DNA of 64,000 bases from Beroe forskalii (taxonomy: Eukaryota; Ctenophora; Nuda; Beroida; Beroidae). Made by a program: the position numbers and the translations under genes. The DNA is taken from contig WFMF01000181.1 of assembly GCA_011033025.1 (NCBI GenBank), positions 248,001 through 312,000 on the forward strand, given 5' to 3'. Of this stretch, positions 33,301 to 46,000 are shown piece by piece (position 1 is the stretch's first letter; each line of letters opens with the position of its first letter). A model generated the notes under the pieces. That model was not told the DNA's origin. It searched no databases and was given only the letters and a program-made list of their open reading frames with translations.

Positions 33301-34658
33301 GAGAAGAACTAATCAGCGATGTTACGGTTTTCGTGCATAGGATATATTACCTACCCTATGCACGGTTGCAACACTTTCGTATTGCATGAGATATTTGATT
33401 TCCGATGTCCCAGGAAAATAAGAATTTGTCCCAATCATTACGAAATCTGAATAGAAAACAAATATTTCTTACATTGTCTATTTGTGAGAGATTGTTGTTG
33501 CCAATGCTGAAAACATGCAGGTTCACAAGTTTGTCCATGTTTTCAAGGACTGTTATCTGATTATTATACAGGGTAAGATCCTTTAACTTTACCAGCTTGT
33601 CCAAGCCTTCAATCTTCTCGATGTTGTTGAATGATAAATCTGAAGAATGGAATTGTCATTGAGTCAGAGAGCGAAGGTTTTCAACAATTACGTGCCACCT
33701 TAGGCCGCCTTAAACCCCTAACCTAAATCCAGAACACATATCTGACACAATAAATTTACTGCTTATGTTTGTATACAGCCAGAATGTATGGAGATGCATT
33801 CAGATAGGTTTGCTCCGATTCAACTATCACAGTAATTGATAAAGTAAAAACGAAAGCTTCACTTTCGCGAATTCTTGCAAAGCATCCGGATTGCAATTCA
33901 ATAACTGCAAATAATCCAGTTACTCAGTAATATTTACTTTGTGATGACATTCATATTTACTATGCGAAAGATAATATGGAAAGTCACGAAAATTTTGCTC
34001 AGTTACTATACCTCCCCGTTTTATTCTTTGAAAATTAATTTAACGTAGACAATTGCATTAAAGCTTTAATAACAGCGCGGTAATTCAATTTGAAATATGA
34101 AAGGAAATGAATAATGAATGCTGAATCAGCTGGATAAAACTTGTCTTTCACATTTTTACGATTTTGAGTTCGTTTCCGAGTTACCTACTCACCTAACCAT
34201 TCCAAGTGAATCAAAGAATCGAGATTTTGTATCTTTTCAATGATGTTATTATCGAGGTTTAGCTTCACCAAGTTTGTGAAGAACCAAACGTTGTCGATCT
34301 TCAGGATATCTGTAACAAAAATAGAGTAGAAATTTAGTGATTACTTTTCAATGAATAGTTCAATAATGTTTTTTGCCTTTTGTATGTTCTTCGTTGATTT
34401 TCTTATATTCGTATCAAAGTAATTATCAAATGTCAGTTCACTACATATCACATCCTTGGAGTGGTTCCCAACTCCACCAAAAGCGACCAAGGACTTACTT
34501 TTGAAATCAAGTCGCAGGCTCTCCACCTCACTAAAGTCTAATCCCTCCTTCTTCGCAATCCGGCCCGCCTCATTTGCCGGCCCCTGCTCCTCAATACATT
34601 GCTTCAGTAGTTCCTCATCGATAACGGTAGGCTCAACGGTGTCATACAATCGATTCAT
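30331..34658 (-). CDS. DRC3: Dynein regulatory complex subunit 3 (11 exons)
   Basis: Exons on the minus strand: 34499-34658, 34193-34309, 33473-33639, 32858-33001, 32512-32631, 32048-32335, 31725-31856, 31401-31481, 30938-31051, 30747-30824, 30331-30492. All join in phase to 520 residues (human 523). The start [13 protein letters not shown] and the block [10 protein letters not shown] match the DRC3/LRRC48 family. N-terminal leucine-rich repeats (residues about 60-200) are followed by long charged coiled coil. The protein belongs to the nexin-dynein regulatory complex that links outer doublets of motile axonemes and controls dynein. The gene is downstream of DNAL1 on the same strand, about 600 bases apart. 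The last three exons were copied twice upstream (12099-12808, 27160-27872). Confidence 0.95.
31164..31346. mobile_element. MITE-like inverted-repeat element in DRC3 intron 8
   Basis: Left end TATCCTGATTCCTGTCATAC then CAAGAGCCCG; right end CGGGCTCTTG then CAGGATA. The terminal repeats are about 25 bp, imperfect, around a 130-base centre. The homology of segmental copy 1 stops exactly at its left end. Confidence 0.6.
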
Positions 34659-35255
34659 TGGTTCATTGGGCTCAAATTTGATTGTAGTTATAAAAACACG
34701 TCGCTAGTCAGAGACCTGCTACATCTGACCAACGATAGAGTTGTAAGTAAATAAGTAAAGTAGTAGGGTAGAAGGGATTAATCTTGTGCAAGAAAAGAAT
34801 TAGTTTAATCAACTAACTCTAAAACTAAAAAACGAAACATATCTAAACTCGAAGTCTTTGTGTAAATACACATATAGTACATTATTACAATTTATATTTA
34901 CAAACACTATTGTACCAATAGATAAAAACTTTTTGCAGCATATTTTTTCTTGCTCGCAAAAAATGTAGGCATTACTGCATGTGCATTCATACACCGATAT
35001 GTATAGCAATGTTGTAATAAGTACGAACCAACTGCACGAACTTATTCGATATGGAAGAGCTTACAAATTTTGAAGTCCACATTTTTGGAACTCCAACATC
35101 TGAAAATTAGAAAGAAAACTTCAAAATTTTATTTAAAATGGTCAAGGATTGAGGGAAAAATCACATAACGACTGTGATGATATTTAGATGAACAGTAATT
35201 ATGCCACCGGAAGACCACAAAAAGTCCGATATAATATCTGAACGTTTCCTCCTCT
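34659..35255. other. Spacer between DRC3 and DNAL1
   Basis: AT-rich. It must hold the DRC3 promoter and the 3' UTR of DNAL1. I see no RFX X-box, TATA box or clear poly(A) signal that I would call. Confidence 0.4.
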
Positions 35256-35828
35256 CTAGCCTTCCTCCTCGTCATCTTGTCTGACGATAGGAATGCCATC
35301 CAACTTCTTCAACTTCATCAGCTTCTTCTCAATCTCACCTCGCCACGTTCCGTCTAAAGAATGCTTCTCCTCGATGGGGTTGTTGACCATGTTCAGATCC
35401 ACCAGACACGGCAACTCCGACAACTTCTGAACTTCGCTCCAATCCTTGACCTGGTTGTTGGACATGAAGAGCACTTGGAGCTTCTTCAGTACTCCGATAC
35501 CTTTCATCTTCTCGATGAGGTTGTAGCTGATCCACAGCTCCTCCAGAGTGTCCCCCACGGGCTCGAGACCACTGAAACTCTTGATGTTGTTCCGGCCCAG
35601 GGAGAGGATCTTCAAAGACTTAAGTCCATTGAGATTCGTGATTTTCTCGATACCGTTGGTAGATAGAGAAAGCTTCTTACAGTTGGTGAGAGTTGAGAGA
35701 GAAGCATCCATCTTCTCGATTGACGGAATTTGACAGATCAGCTTTATTTCTTCGGCTTCAGCAGCCTTTTCTCCGGTTTTGCCCTCCCAGGCCGCCAGGG
35801 CTTCCTTGATCGTGGTTCCCTTAGACAT
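35256..35828 (-). CDS. DNAL1: Axonemal dynein light chain 1
   Basis: A single exon codes 190 residues, the same length as the human protein, starting [15 protein letters not shown]. Leucine-rich repeats cover residues about 45-150, with blocks such as [19 protein letters not shown] and LEELWISYN that are near-identical in DNAL1 of other animals; the acidic tail ends in DDEEEG. DNAL1 (Chlamydomonas LC1) binds the gamma heavy chain of outer-arm dynein at the microtubule-binding stalk and tunes beat. No intron is present, which is unusual next to its many-exon neighbours. It lies between two other cilium-associated genes on the same strand. Confidence 0.97.
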   Translation of the reverse strand: MSKGTTIKEALAAWEGKTGEKAAEAEEIKLICQIPSIEKMDASLSTLTNCKKLSLSTNGIEKITNLNGLKSLKILSLGRNNIKSFSGLEPVGDTLEELWISYNLIEKMKGIGVLKKLQVLFMSNNQVKDWSEVQKLSELPCLVDLNMVNNPIEEKHSLDGTWRGEIEKKLMKLKKLDGIPIVRQDDEEEG

Positions 35829-36718
35829 TGCTCAGGTGAAGATATTAAGTGACGGTTGGAGCAAAAATTTGAAATGAGAAACTTTAATAAATCGAAATTA
35901 TAACTTCATGAAAAGGAAATAATTAGACATGAATATTGACTCTCATTGAAAACATGCAACACATGAGCTGAAAATAAAAATACGGAAATATGAAACATCG
36001 AAATAAAAATCAATTATCGTATTAATTTGACAAATTTTCAAAATACAATACAGTACCTTAGCTTTTAAGTTAGCTGTTCAACCAATTTAAATGGAAAATA
36101 AAGACTAAAGTGGTACGGCAAAAATTCTGCCATTCATTAATCATTTTGCTCTAAAATCGTAATAATAAAATCCTGCTAAAATCAATTCTTCATAAATGTA
36201 TAAATATTAATGGCTAAATGGAATTAATGGCGTATAGAAATATATCTGAATCTTTTTTAACATAATATTACCAATATCATAGGATTTCCGAATGTGTACC
36301 CAATACCCATGATAGATCGAATATTCGTGAAAAGAATCACCATTCTCTGACCAATGACTATTAGAGCTCACACTGCTATATTGTACCTAGTCATTCAAAC
36401 TTCAACATATTGATTCTTTTATTGCTTTAGTCGAATCGAATGCTCAATTGCTCGAGTTAGGATGTAGTTCGATTTTCCACACGAAAGTAGATGAATAATG
36501 GCATATGGCATGAAAATTTTATTGGGTGAGATGAGCTGCTATTGGCAGATTTATCGAGCTCCCAAAAAACCAATTTCAAGGATATTCCGAGATTTCTTGG
36601 CTGATCCAATTCAACTCTTTAAACATCAAGACGTCGTGTTAATTCGATCGATTTTATTTGGCCCAGTCACACGGGGAAATAGGAGGATAACGAAAATTCC
36701 TGAAATCTGAAAGTGACA
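35829..36718. other. Spacer between DNAL1 and FAM227
   Basis: AT-rich, no repeat or gene recognised. The plus ORF at 36498-36710 shows no family resemblance. Confidence 0.4.
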
Positions 36719-39700
36719 TCACTGCTGCTTTTCTTCGTTTTCGTCTTGCTGCGCTATCAGAGAATCGATGGTGGCTGTAATCTTTGCTGTAGATCCGGTT
36801 GCATTGTGGACCCTGTTGTATGAACATTACGTAATCTGAGAAACTCTCATTTTGGACATATTTTTATTTTCATTTTACTACGTATCTAAAATCTTTTCAG
36901 CATTAGAACGAGAATAATGCAATCTAATTAAAGTTGAATTTCAGCAATTCAATGCTTCGCGTTTCAAATTCTTCCATTCCACAACCTCCCATTCCAATTC
37001 GCAGCTTACCTTTCGTTAACAATCAACTCCGCTAACTTCCCCACGATACTCGGGTTTTCCATCAGCTTCACACTTTTCTGCTGGTACTCGAGTCTCTGGG
37101 CCTGGTTCTCGTTTGTCTTCCGGATGTGGACCCTCCTGCAGCTGTCCCAGTACTTGTTGACGTCCTGTGTCATTGCTTTGACACGTTTCCGGGACTCTGA
37201 TATGAGTTGACGGTACGTTTGTCCGTTGAGCGAGGGGTAGCTTGATATCTCCTGTAAGGTGAATCAATCGGTCTTATTGAAAGTGAAAACTGAAGATCTG
37301 AGACCTGAGAATCGAAAATCTATTTCCTCAGTGCAATTTTGGACCCAGTTACTCAGTTAGGTAGGTAACGTAGTTTTAGCAGTAAGCACTAAGCAATCGC
37401 TACTGATTATTTTCCTCATTTCTCCCTCTTATGTTGTTAGTTTCTTTTATCAGGATACTTAGCTGAGATATATGGGTACATGGATTTAGGATAAATGAGG
37501 GTTTCCTACCTTTCTTGAAATGAGTTTGGACACACCCACATCTTTGGCTAGTTTCTGCTGTCTGAGGCAGTGCTCCACAAGGGGTGAGTGCCCCGAACTG
37601 TCGAACTTGGTGAGTACAAAGTCAGGACCAGGCTCAGCAGGGTGGGACTGAAGAGACACAACACTTAGAGACCGGGGATATCACTGTTTGCAGTTAGATT
37701 TAAGCGTGTATAATCAGACTTATCTGTTTCTGATAAAGATTGAAATGATAATAAGTATTTCTTTACTAAAACAGAAAAACCCACTACTCCACATTAAGCC
37801 CACCATTGTTATACCTAAGTCACTAAGTGGTATTAATTATGATTTCAAAATCGTTGAAATTTTCTGATCATAATTAGTAAGTTAGTACCGATCATCATAA
37901 TTTCATTCGTCATAATAAGAACGCATCATGGACTTCTACCACTGAGGCAATTGGCGCTCACCTCTGTGTCTCTCTTGAGTCCCTTGAGTCGGGGTAGAGT
38001 GTGGGCGTTGTACCGGGTGTTTCTAACAGCGGGACTGTTCCCACGGGCAGTGGGCGACGCACTGCCGTAGATACTCAGGTCTGGGGGAAGGGAACATGGT
38101 GAGACAAAACTCTCACCAGCAGAAATAAATATTAATTTTAATGTGGATGCTGAGAAAGGTGACGCATCCGATGTTGAATACTAGAAACTGAAGAGCATAA
38201 AAGAATGAGTCTATCGAAAGATCGAAGACAAGTAAAATCAGATATCTTATGTTGTCCTGTGTCCATTGTAATAGTAATCTCATGCTATCATGCTATCATG
38301 CAAGCTACAGCAGATGAACAGCAAAGAGTAGTGAACAGCCCCAGCTACAATTCGAGTAATGCAAGCAATCATATAATCATTAGTCATGATGATAGCTCAA
38401 TGCTCATGCGAGACATACTCATATTAACTTATTATAAGATATTACTGAATTGTATTAAAACTGTTCACAGGAAGAATGATAAATTGAGCAGTAATTACAA
38501 TCGACGTTATCAAGTAATCAGGCGTAATTAAGTTATTATTAATTGTAAACAATTGCATGAATGTTCATGTGACCATGCCCATGTTCATAAAGGCCGTTTT
38601 CAAAATCAATTATTCAAACACACAGAGACATGTGTTTAATATCGAATCACTGCAACTTTGTACTGTGTTTTGTAGATTAAAATACCTACACTATCCTTGA
38701 AATATCATATTACGTTTCAATTTCCACGAGGAAATCAGATTCTTGATTCTTCTTCCTACTATAACATCGCTATTTGTAATTTTCAATTTGTTTAGCTTTG
38801 TTACCTCTCTGAACTTTTTAGAAATTTCCGTTGCGCCGTTGTTAAGTCAAACGATATAAATTTAAACCAAAGTCCAAAGTTTTCGCTGATATAAATTCTA
38901 TTACAAATGTCGATTGCTTTACCTTTCAAAAGTTGGCGCCCTAATAAGTTGAAAGTAATACTACCCACTTTTCCGGGACTGCTCGTTGCCCACGTTTTTA
39001 GAAAGGTGGCTGGAGGAGAGGGAAGTGTGGGAGTTCTCCCCGCCCCTGTGGGAGTTCCTGTCGAAGTGTTTGTCTGACTGTCGGTCCAGGGACTTGTCGC
39101 CCGCCACACTCCGCCCGCCCGTCACCGGGAGTTCTTCCCGCCCGACGAGGTGGAGGGGAACACGAGGATGGTGTCTACTGAGGACTTGTCTCCGGCAGCT
39201 GACGGGCACTGGGTGGTCAAGATACTGACCGAGCTAGAATACCTAAGTTAGGGGGTGGTGCAGGTTTGTATGTTTAGGGGCTCGTTAGTATTTTTACTTA
39301 AAAGATGGTTAATTAGCGAGTGATAGCAGCTATTTCAAACTCATATCGGACATGCTAAGAAATCAGAGACATTCCATGAAAATCATGAGGTATGAGCCAA
39401 TTTCATGCAACAAGCTTTGATTGATTGATGGTAGCAGAATCGATTAAGGAGCATTGAATTTTAGAAACAGCTAGCAGTAAAACCGACATACCGGCATACC
39501 TTTGTTTTTCTGATTATTGGCATCCTTGTCAATGCTATCCTTTCTCATGTTGGGCGGTTCCAACTTGTTGTAGTCCCAATGGAGCCAGTGACGTATCATG
39601 GGCTTAGTTCCCGTCATCCAAACGTTGACTGTCTCTAACACTTCGTGCTTGAAAGCAAATAACTTAATAAGTTTGAAAGCGGCAAAAAAGGGTGGGATCG

Positions 39701-40950
39701 TTGCCAAATGTCGAAAATTTAAGTTTAAGAAAATTAAATTGAGCTGAGCCACATCGCGATCGATAAATCAATTGCTAAGCAAATCTTTAATATCCCGTGA
39801 TTCTTTATTGTATTTTTGATTGGCTACACGTAGTATGTATTCTACTATTACACGTATTGACGCAACTAACTTGAAGTCTGTGTCATATCTTCGCCACGAG
39901 ACAGGGAAGGCATGACAGTAAGAGGAGTATATGGCTTGTGCCACTGCGTTAGGGTAATGGAGGAGGAGCTTCTCTCTGTTTCCTAATCTGCGAGAAAACT
40001 TGTCACTGCTCATGTTGTCTATCATTATGTATATAATGGTATTCTTTGCAAGGAAATATTGATCTTACTTTTATATTAGATCGATATTTTATAGAGCACT
40101 GAGATTAATTTTCCTGAGCAGATTCCCCAGAACCTTGCGCTCTGCTGTTTGTAAGTTTGCTCGGTATTCAGTACTTCGGTATTGTAATCTTGTGTTTTCT
40201 GTAGTTTACGTACTTGAAGGTAGCGTTTAGTAGCATGGTGTAGGTACTTGCGACGCGTTGGAATAGTTGTGACGTTTTCTCACGTAGTTCTCTTTCGTAC
40301 ACAAAGTTTGGTGATTCTTGGGGTGGCTTCTGGAATTTGTTGGAATGTTATTGCTAACTTACTTGTTTAATTATAAATTTTAAAAAGGAAGTTTAAGCAC
40401 GTTACAATCATGATTTTTTATCATTTAGATGAAATTAAGATAATTCTTATAAGAACGTTGAAGTTACTATCATTATTACGTTATTCTATTTAGAAAGTAA
40501 GAAGTAATCATTTTAATCAGTTTCGTTTATTTTGGTAGGTAATTCAATGAATCTCACTTGCGGAGGAAGAACCACCAGAAGATATCGTGGACGATGTCCT
40601 GACTTTCCTGGGAGAAGAAAAGCGTGCGCCACTCCCGCATTAAACCTGGCTGTGGATTACGTGGGATGAGACTTATAACTTTATAAGACAGTGAGTAACA
40701 CAGTCTGATTCTTGTCGTTGAAAAAATCGCCTTTTGTCGAGTGTCGACTGATGAACGGTGAACAATCTTTCGCCTAAATTTCACCAACCTTTTCTGTGAT
40801 TTTTATTGCCGATGTGACAATTTTGAGAATAGATAGAGTTTCGATTTTCTGAGGTAAGGGCGATGGAACTTCGGTAAATCCAGGATATTCCTCCATTTCA
40901 ACGAAGATCAGCTTCTTTAGCCCCGTGTCCAGTGGAAAATAATGTGACAT
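36719..40950 (-). CDS. FAM227-family (FWWh domain) protein
   Basis: Blocks on the minus strand: 40789-40950 (ATG 40950), 40558-40649, about 40214-40329, 39871-39987, about 39500-39647, about 38941-39235, 37963-38080, 37510-37647, 37010-37251 and 36719-36812 (TGA). The second block has the family's FWWh signature, DIFWWFFL. Others carry the expected YPNAVAQA-IY, W-x-HWDY and GHSPLVEHCLR segments. FAM227A/B proteins are found in ciliated organisms; their function is poorly known, and a link to motile cilia is an inference from family distribution and from the neighbours DNAL1 and DRC3. Junctions of blocks 2-3 and 4-6 do not all close in phase with GT-AG sites, so exon ends there are approximate. 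A possible extra 5' exon lies at 41472-41625. Confidence 0.75.
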
Positions 40951-41471
40951 ACAGTATCAAAAATTTTACCCTAGAGGACAGGGTAGAAATTTGGTCCAAA
41001 TAAGTTAAATAAGCTTGGCAGTACACAACAGATATTGTTTGTCTAAAAATCTATTGGTTCCATTACGGGATTCAACGATAAGAATATTTGAATGTATTGC
41101 TATGAAAAACGTGACATTTATAGTCTTGAAATAGAATTAAATTTAAAAATCCCAATCCACCACATAATTTTTTGCAAAGGCAATGGCATAGAAAGCTCAA
41201 TCAATGCTGCTATACCAGTTGTTGTTCTCTTCTGCTTTGGCCTTGCTGTGAGCAGGCTGAGGAGCGTAGTCTAGTTTTGGTTCTGTGTGCTGTGATATCA
41301 GTATCTGACACACGTCTCTCATGTTACCTATCTGATACCGGGGTGCAAAACAAGCATATCAGCATATTATCACAACTATGGTTTACGGCGGTTCCATGCA
41401 CAGACTTTGCGAGATTGGAGCAAAAAAGTGTCCTATCACGGCGCTTGAAAAAAATAATTCGAATAACTAAC

Positions 41472-41625
41472 GTGTTGCCTTCGCCTCTTTCCTCTCTTCC
41501 GCTTCTTCCCTTTGGATCTTAGCCAAAACGACGGCTTCCCGGTCATCGTTAACCCAGAGTGGTGCTATCTTGCGTTCCAGAAGATTCCATACCGACGGCT
41601 TGACAACCTCGCGAGCAACATCCAT
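41472..41625 (-). CDS. Possible 5' exon of the FAM227-family gene
   Basis: From ATG 41625 the frame reads 51 codons rich in charged residues (start MDVAREVVKPSVW, later EEAEERKEAKA) and stops at a GTTAGT donor. An acceptor with a pyrimidine tract (CTGTCCTCTAG, minus strand, exon from about 40970) could receive it, but the join runs into stop codons before ATG 40950 in every frame. So it is either a separate small coding exon of another transcript, or a leader exon. Confidence 0.4.
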
Positions 41626-41627
41626 GT

Positions 41628-41696
41628 CACGTGACAGTTCTGATATATGTCACGTGATAATACTGGTACGTCACGTGATACTGATGCGGACACGTG
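41628..41696. promoter_or_regulatory. Four CACGTG E-boxes in 69 bp
   Basis: CACGTG occurs at 41628-41633, 41651-41656, 41672-41677 and 41691-41696, three of them as TCACGTGA. They sit immediately upstream of the minus-strand ATG 41625. CACGTG is the site of bHLH-ZIP factors (USF, MYC/MAX, MITF/TFE types). A promoter role for the FAM227 gene, and possibly for the divergent metalloproteinase, is inferred. Confidence 0.6.
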
Positions 41697-43006
41697 TCAG
41701 CTTGTTTGACTCCATAAAATCCCTAGATGGGGGGTATTGTTAGGCGGTTTTAAAGTTTTCACATAATTACAAAGAAGCTAAAATTGCAAGATTGTTTGAC
41801 TAACAAATTATATAATCATATTTTCAGAGTGTTGAAAAAAATAATTCTCCGTAAAAAGTGGCATTTGATGGTTATATCTCTGACTTGGTAACCCATTCTA
41901 TATCCAATACCAGTGTCGCTTTAATAATCACGACTTTGGTATTGGATAAATGGAGGATTTTTGGTATCCTTTTGAATTAATGAATCAACCTGAGCAGCAC
42001 CAATTATTGATCAACATTGATGCAATTGCTAAATTGGTTATTTGGTTTCGAGAGATGTATCCTTTTGAAAAATACGCTATACAAAAATTAATTAGAAAAT
42101 ACCTACTTGATAAACTTGATTTAAGTATTCGACTTGTATACCAATGACAATTAAGCCAGGACATTATTATACAGGACAAATTACTAAACTAATAGAGCCC
42201 CATGACCTGACCGAGCAATATACATATAGATTTTCACGAAGTTCCAGCTAGGCCCGCACTTATCCTGAAACTCTGAAAGAAGGATCCAAGTGGAGCTGGA
42301 ATCTTATGAAGTGATAAACGCCCAGCATTCTTCCTTCATCTCACGATTGCCAACTTGTGAATTATTCAAGTTCATCTTAAGAACTTAATTTCTTAATCTG
42401 TATTTCTTAATCTATATCTTAATATTCCTAATTCCTGGGAGTAAGCGAGTGCCTCCTGCTGTTACTCCATTAATAAATACTTCTTATCTCTTATTACCAA
42501 AAACTCAGCCGCCAATTACGAACTTCCCTAACATCATGAAGGTTATAGATAACCTACAAATTAACCCACCAATCCACAGGAGGTCCTAAGCGTCTTCCAC
42601 CCACCAAAACATTCCGCAACGATAAGGGTAAGTTGATACCGCTGTTTCCTCGATTGATAGTCATAGGCACTCATTCAACAAAGAGATATATCATCACTTA
42701 ACTTCCTATAGTTAATTTATAAGTATATAAGGTCCATCCCTTTCTGGATGCATGAACTACATGCTAATGCAAGTCTACGAACACAATACTGTAAGAATGA
42801 TGAGATCAGTGTTCTTAAGTGCCGATTTGTAAAATACATTATAATCATAAGTTATTTGCATTTTGTAACCAAAAGATATGGCTGGATCGGACTACAGCAC
42901 TTCTGTACTGTAGTTCGTAGATTAGAATAATGTAACACCTCTATGAGTCTATGGTAAGTGTCTTAGTACCTCTTTAATTTTAGTAATTATAAAAACGTTT
43001 CACCAG
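41697..43006. other. Divergent spacer with two small overlapping ORFs
   Basis: ORFs at 41950-42147 (65 codons, MEDFWYPFEL start) and 42144-42251 (35 codons) overlap by ATGA at 42144-42147, which is unusual in an animal genome. Just upstream, CCAATACC and GGTATTGG (41905 and 41938) form a small inverted repeat. I do not recognise either peptide. The missing 5' exon of the metalloproteinase should also be here or further left; I could not find a signal-peptide exon. Confidence 0.35.
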
Positions 43007-46000
43007 GTATCGGTGTATGGAACAAAACAATCGAAGGTCCGATCGCACTCGAATTTCTAAATGAGGTCGCCCAATCAAAAGACCCATTCGAGAATCCCTT
43101 GGGGTTCTTAACATTTGCAGGTAAGGATCGAGTTGTCGTCCTTAAGTCCTTATTGTCGACAGCGTAGCAGGAGAAATTTAATTGATTTACAGTACGAGGC
43201 GAAGCAAAGCTGAGCCAAGTGCTCTAATCATATTTCTGCGGTGAGTTTGAGCCTCTAAAGTTTAAAGTAAATAGATAAGTAGCCTATTTCACTCAATTTT
43301 CAATGAAAAGATTAAGAGCTGAACGATTGAATTCCATCAACCAAGTGTGGCATCACAGGTTACATCCACTTCTCTGTGGCTGTCAATACAGAGAAGGATG
43401 GGGGGAAGGACCCTCTTCAAGTTAATCAAGAAGATGTCGACGCGTCAATTCAGTCCTTCCAACGCCATAACGGATTTGTAGAGAATGGTAAGTGCGTGCT
43501 CATTGAACAGGGAGTAAAGAATTGAACTTCATTATGAAGTTAAATTAGTACCAGGGTGTTTCTTATTAATTTCTAAACATATATTTTATGATAAAAAAGT
43601 ATGTCATTATTTCATTCTAACTCCGCAGATATGAGATCACTTATTGTGAAATATTATTACCTCATCATTGGATATGTAATGTTTGTTTCCTTCAATAGGT
43701 GAAGTAACGGATGAAATGGTGGAGTTCATGAAGAAAGATAGGTGTGGGAACCCTGACGTGGAATACTCGAGAATAAGTGAGATGGACAGATATGCAGGCC
43801 CGCAGCCAGGATATTTCTGGGTAGGGCTCTTCATAGTGAGCAAGCTACGGCAGGGGTTTGAGCCAGTCCCCGGACTTTTTGAGAAAATTGAGTTTATAGA
43901 TTGTTTTTGGGGTCAAAAAGTATCAAGTTTATTATTCACGCATTCTTTCACGCATTTATTAACTTATTAAAATACATGCACCTATGCCTATGGGATCCAT
44001 ATGGGGAAAGTTTCCGAGGGTGTAGCCGAAGGGATGTATTCCAAACTTATCCCGTCGCAAACGAAACTGCAGTTCGAACTGCCACTGTTAGAGACTTTAA
44101 TATGCATACAAATTGTAAAAAACCAATGCAGAATTTACGAGGTATATAATATGATAATCCATCCCCCGTCAGATACTGCCATGCCATGAATGAGGACGAG
44201 ATTTCAGGAGAGTTCAGTGGAATGGACGTGGACAATGTCTTCGTGAAGAGAGGATCCCGAACTCTAGTACTTCCAGGTTTGCACTAGAACGTGATTTTAT
44301 CTTTTCATGTAATGCGTGACTGTGTATAGTATCCGTGCACATATTGTGACATTCAGAACAAGCAAAGATGTTAGTATGATCGCTGCGCCATGGCTCAATC
44401 ACTAGAGCACTAGTATAGTACAGTAGTATGTTATAGTATTAAAATATTAGAATCCAAAATTGATATTCCTGTTCCAGGAAAAAGCGAAATAGAAGTCGAG
44501 GCAATATCATACTACTGCGAATTGGACATTGAATTTCCAGAGTCTGTGGATGGCCAAAACAATGACCTGAGAATCGCTTTCAATTATGCCAACAACGTGT
44601 CACCTGAGAGTGGCATCCCCCTGGAAATAGTGGCTTTTAGATTGCGAAGTGGTCAGCTTTGTGTGGTATTTGAGAAAAAGATCAGAGGTTGGTTGCTAAG
44701 TTTTAGTTAGTTCCTTAGTTAGTTCCCTAGTCTTATGTTTTCATGAGTTAACTTAAAACGGTGATTCGATTCAATACAAGATACTTATCGAAATCCCAAG
44801 CTAAAATTTCCTTTTTTTCTAGATTTTGAGTCAAAAAATTTCTTAGTCGGTTTCTCAATTCTGCATACAGTACAGCAAATGTTTGTGAATTTTTCCAATA
44901 TAGGAACCTACTCAGTAGATTGTGGTTGGTACATAAAACGATGAAAACTAAGTGAACAGGTGAGGCATTCCAAGGCAGGCTCGGGGCACCAACTATGACC
45001 TGCAACTATACCCCAATCATGAGAATCTTTGAATACTTGAATAGGCACCAGATAGAGACCGGAACAATTTTCAGGGCAACTAAGCAGACTCGTTATTAAA
45101 ATAATAGTAGACCATATCTGATATCAAAATCAGCTCAGTTTTTCACCTATAAAACATATAAATTTGCACCACAATTCCACCTTCCTTAAGGTATAGTCCG
45201 ACGTCAGCGAGGGACCCCTGTATCATGTTACGATATGACAAAGAACGAAAGAATAACCAGACAATTCAAAGTTGGAATAAATGTGTACAAGGGGGAAGAG
45301 GTTGTACCAGGGAGAATTCTGGTAACTGTAAGAGGACAGAAAGTGGCGGAAAATGTTTTCCTTTCACCAATTCAATCATCTGTAAGAAAACAGTTGGTGT
45401 TTTAGGGTTTACTTGTAATAAGTTCCAACTTTCATTTTTCAGTCAAAATAATTACTATATGGTTTAGTACTTGAACAGTTTTATAGTTCTATATTTTTCC
45501 CTCCCCAACGTCTTTTTGTCAAGTACAAAAAGGCATTGAAGAGGCTTAGCTGAGATCGTAGTTGGGAAGGCGGGAAAAAGGATATGTACATATGTGTATA
45601 GCTGGTCAAGATTTGCAATAGAACAACTTAACTTTCTTGAAAGTGCCTGGATTGCTCCTTTATAATATCAGTCGCGAAAATGTCCTTCCGTCCGTCCCCT
45701 GTCACATAAATCTTCCATATCACGAATTTCTAAATCATGGAGCTGTCGGTTGTCAAAAAAAATAAATCTTTTTTTTTTTTTTTTTTTTTTTTTCGAAAAA
45801 CGTGCCACGAAAACCAATGGAGTGGGGCCCATCACCTGTGCCCCGCCCGCGCCCTGCCCTTTGCATGCTAACAACTATCTGGGTATACAAGGCCAGAACG
45901 CGGGCTGGAGGCAGGCACCGGCGCACCACCACACTGCCTTTCGGGGCAGTCTTGGACAAGATAATCCCCAACCTCTGACGGTAGCCACCTTATACGCCCG

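Noticed and set aside
38205-38531. 108-codon plus ORF
   Set aside because: Antisense to a FAM227 intron, AT-rich codons, no family.
43901-44149. Exon for the metalloproteinase near 44000-44150 in frame FRGCSRRDVFQTYPVAN
   Set aside because: Two frames are open here and neither fits both flanking phases, so I left the block unresolved and did not choose.
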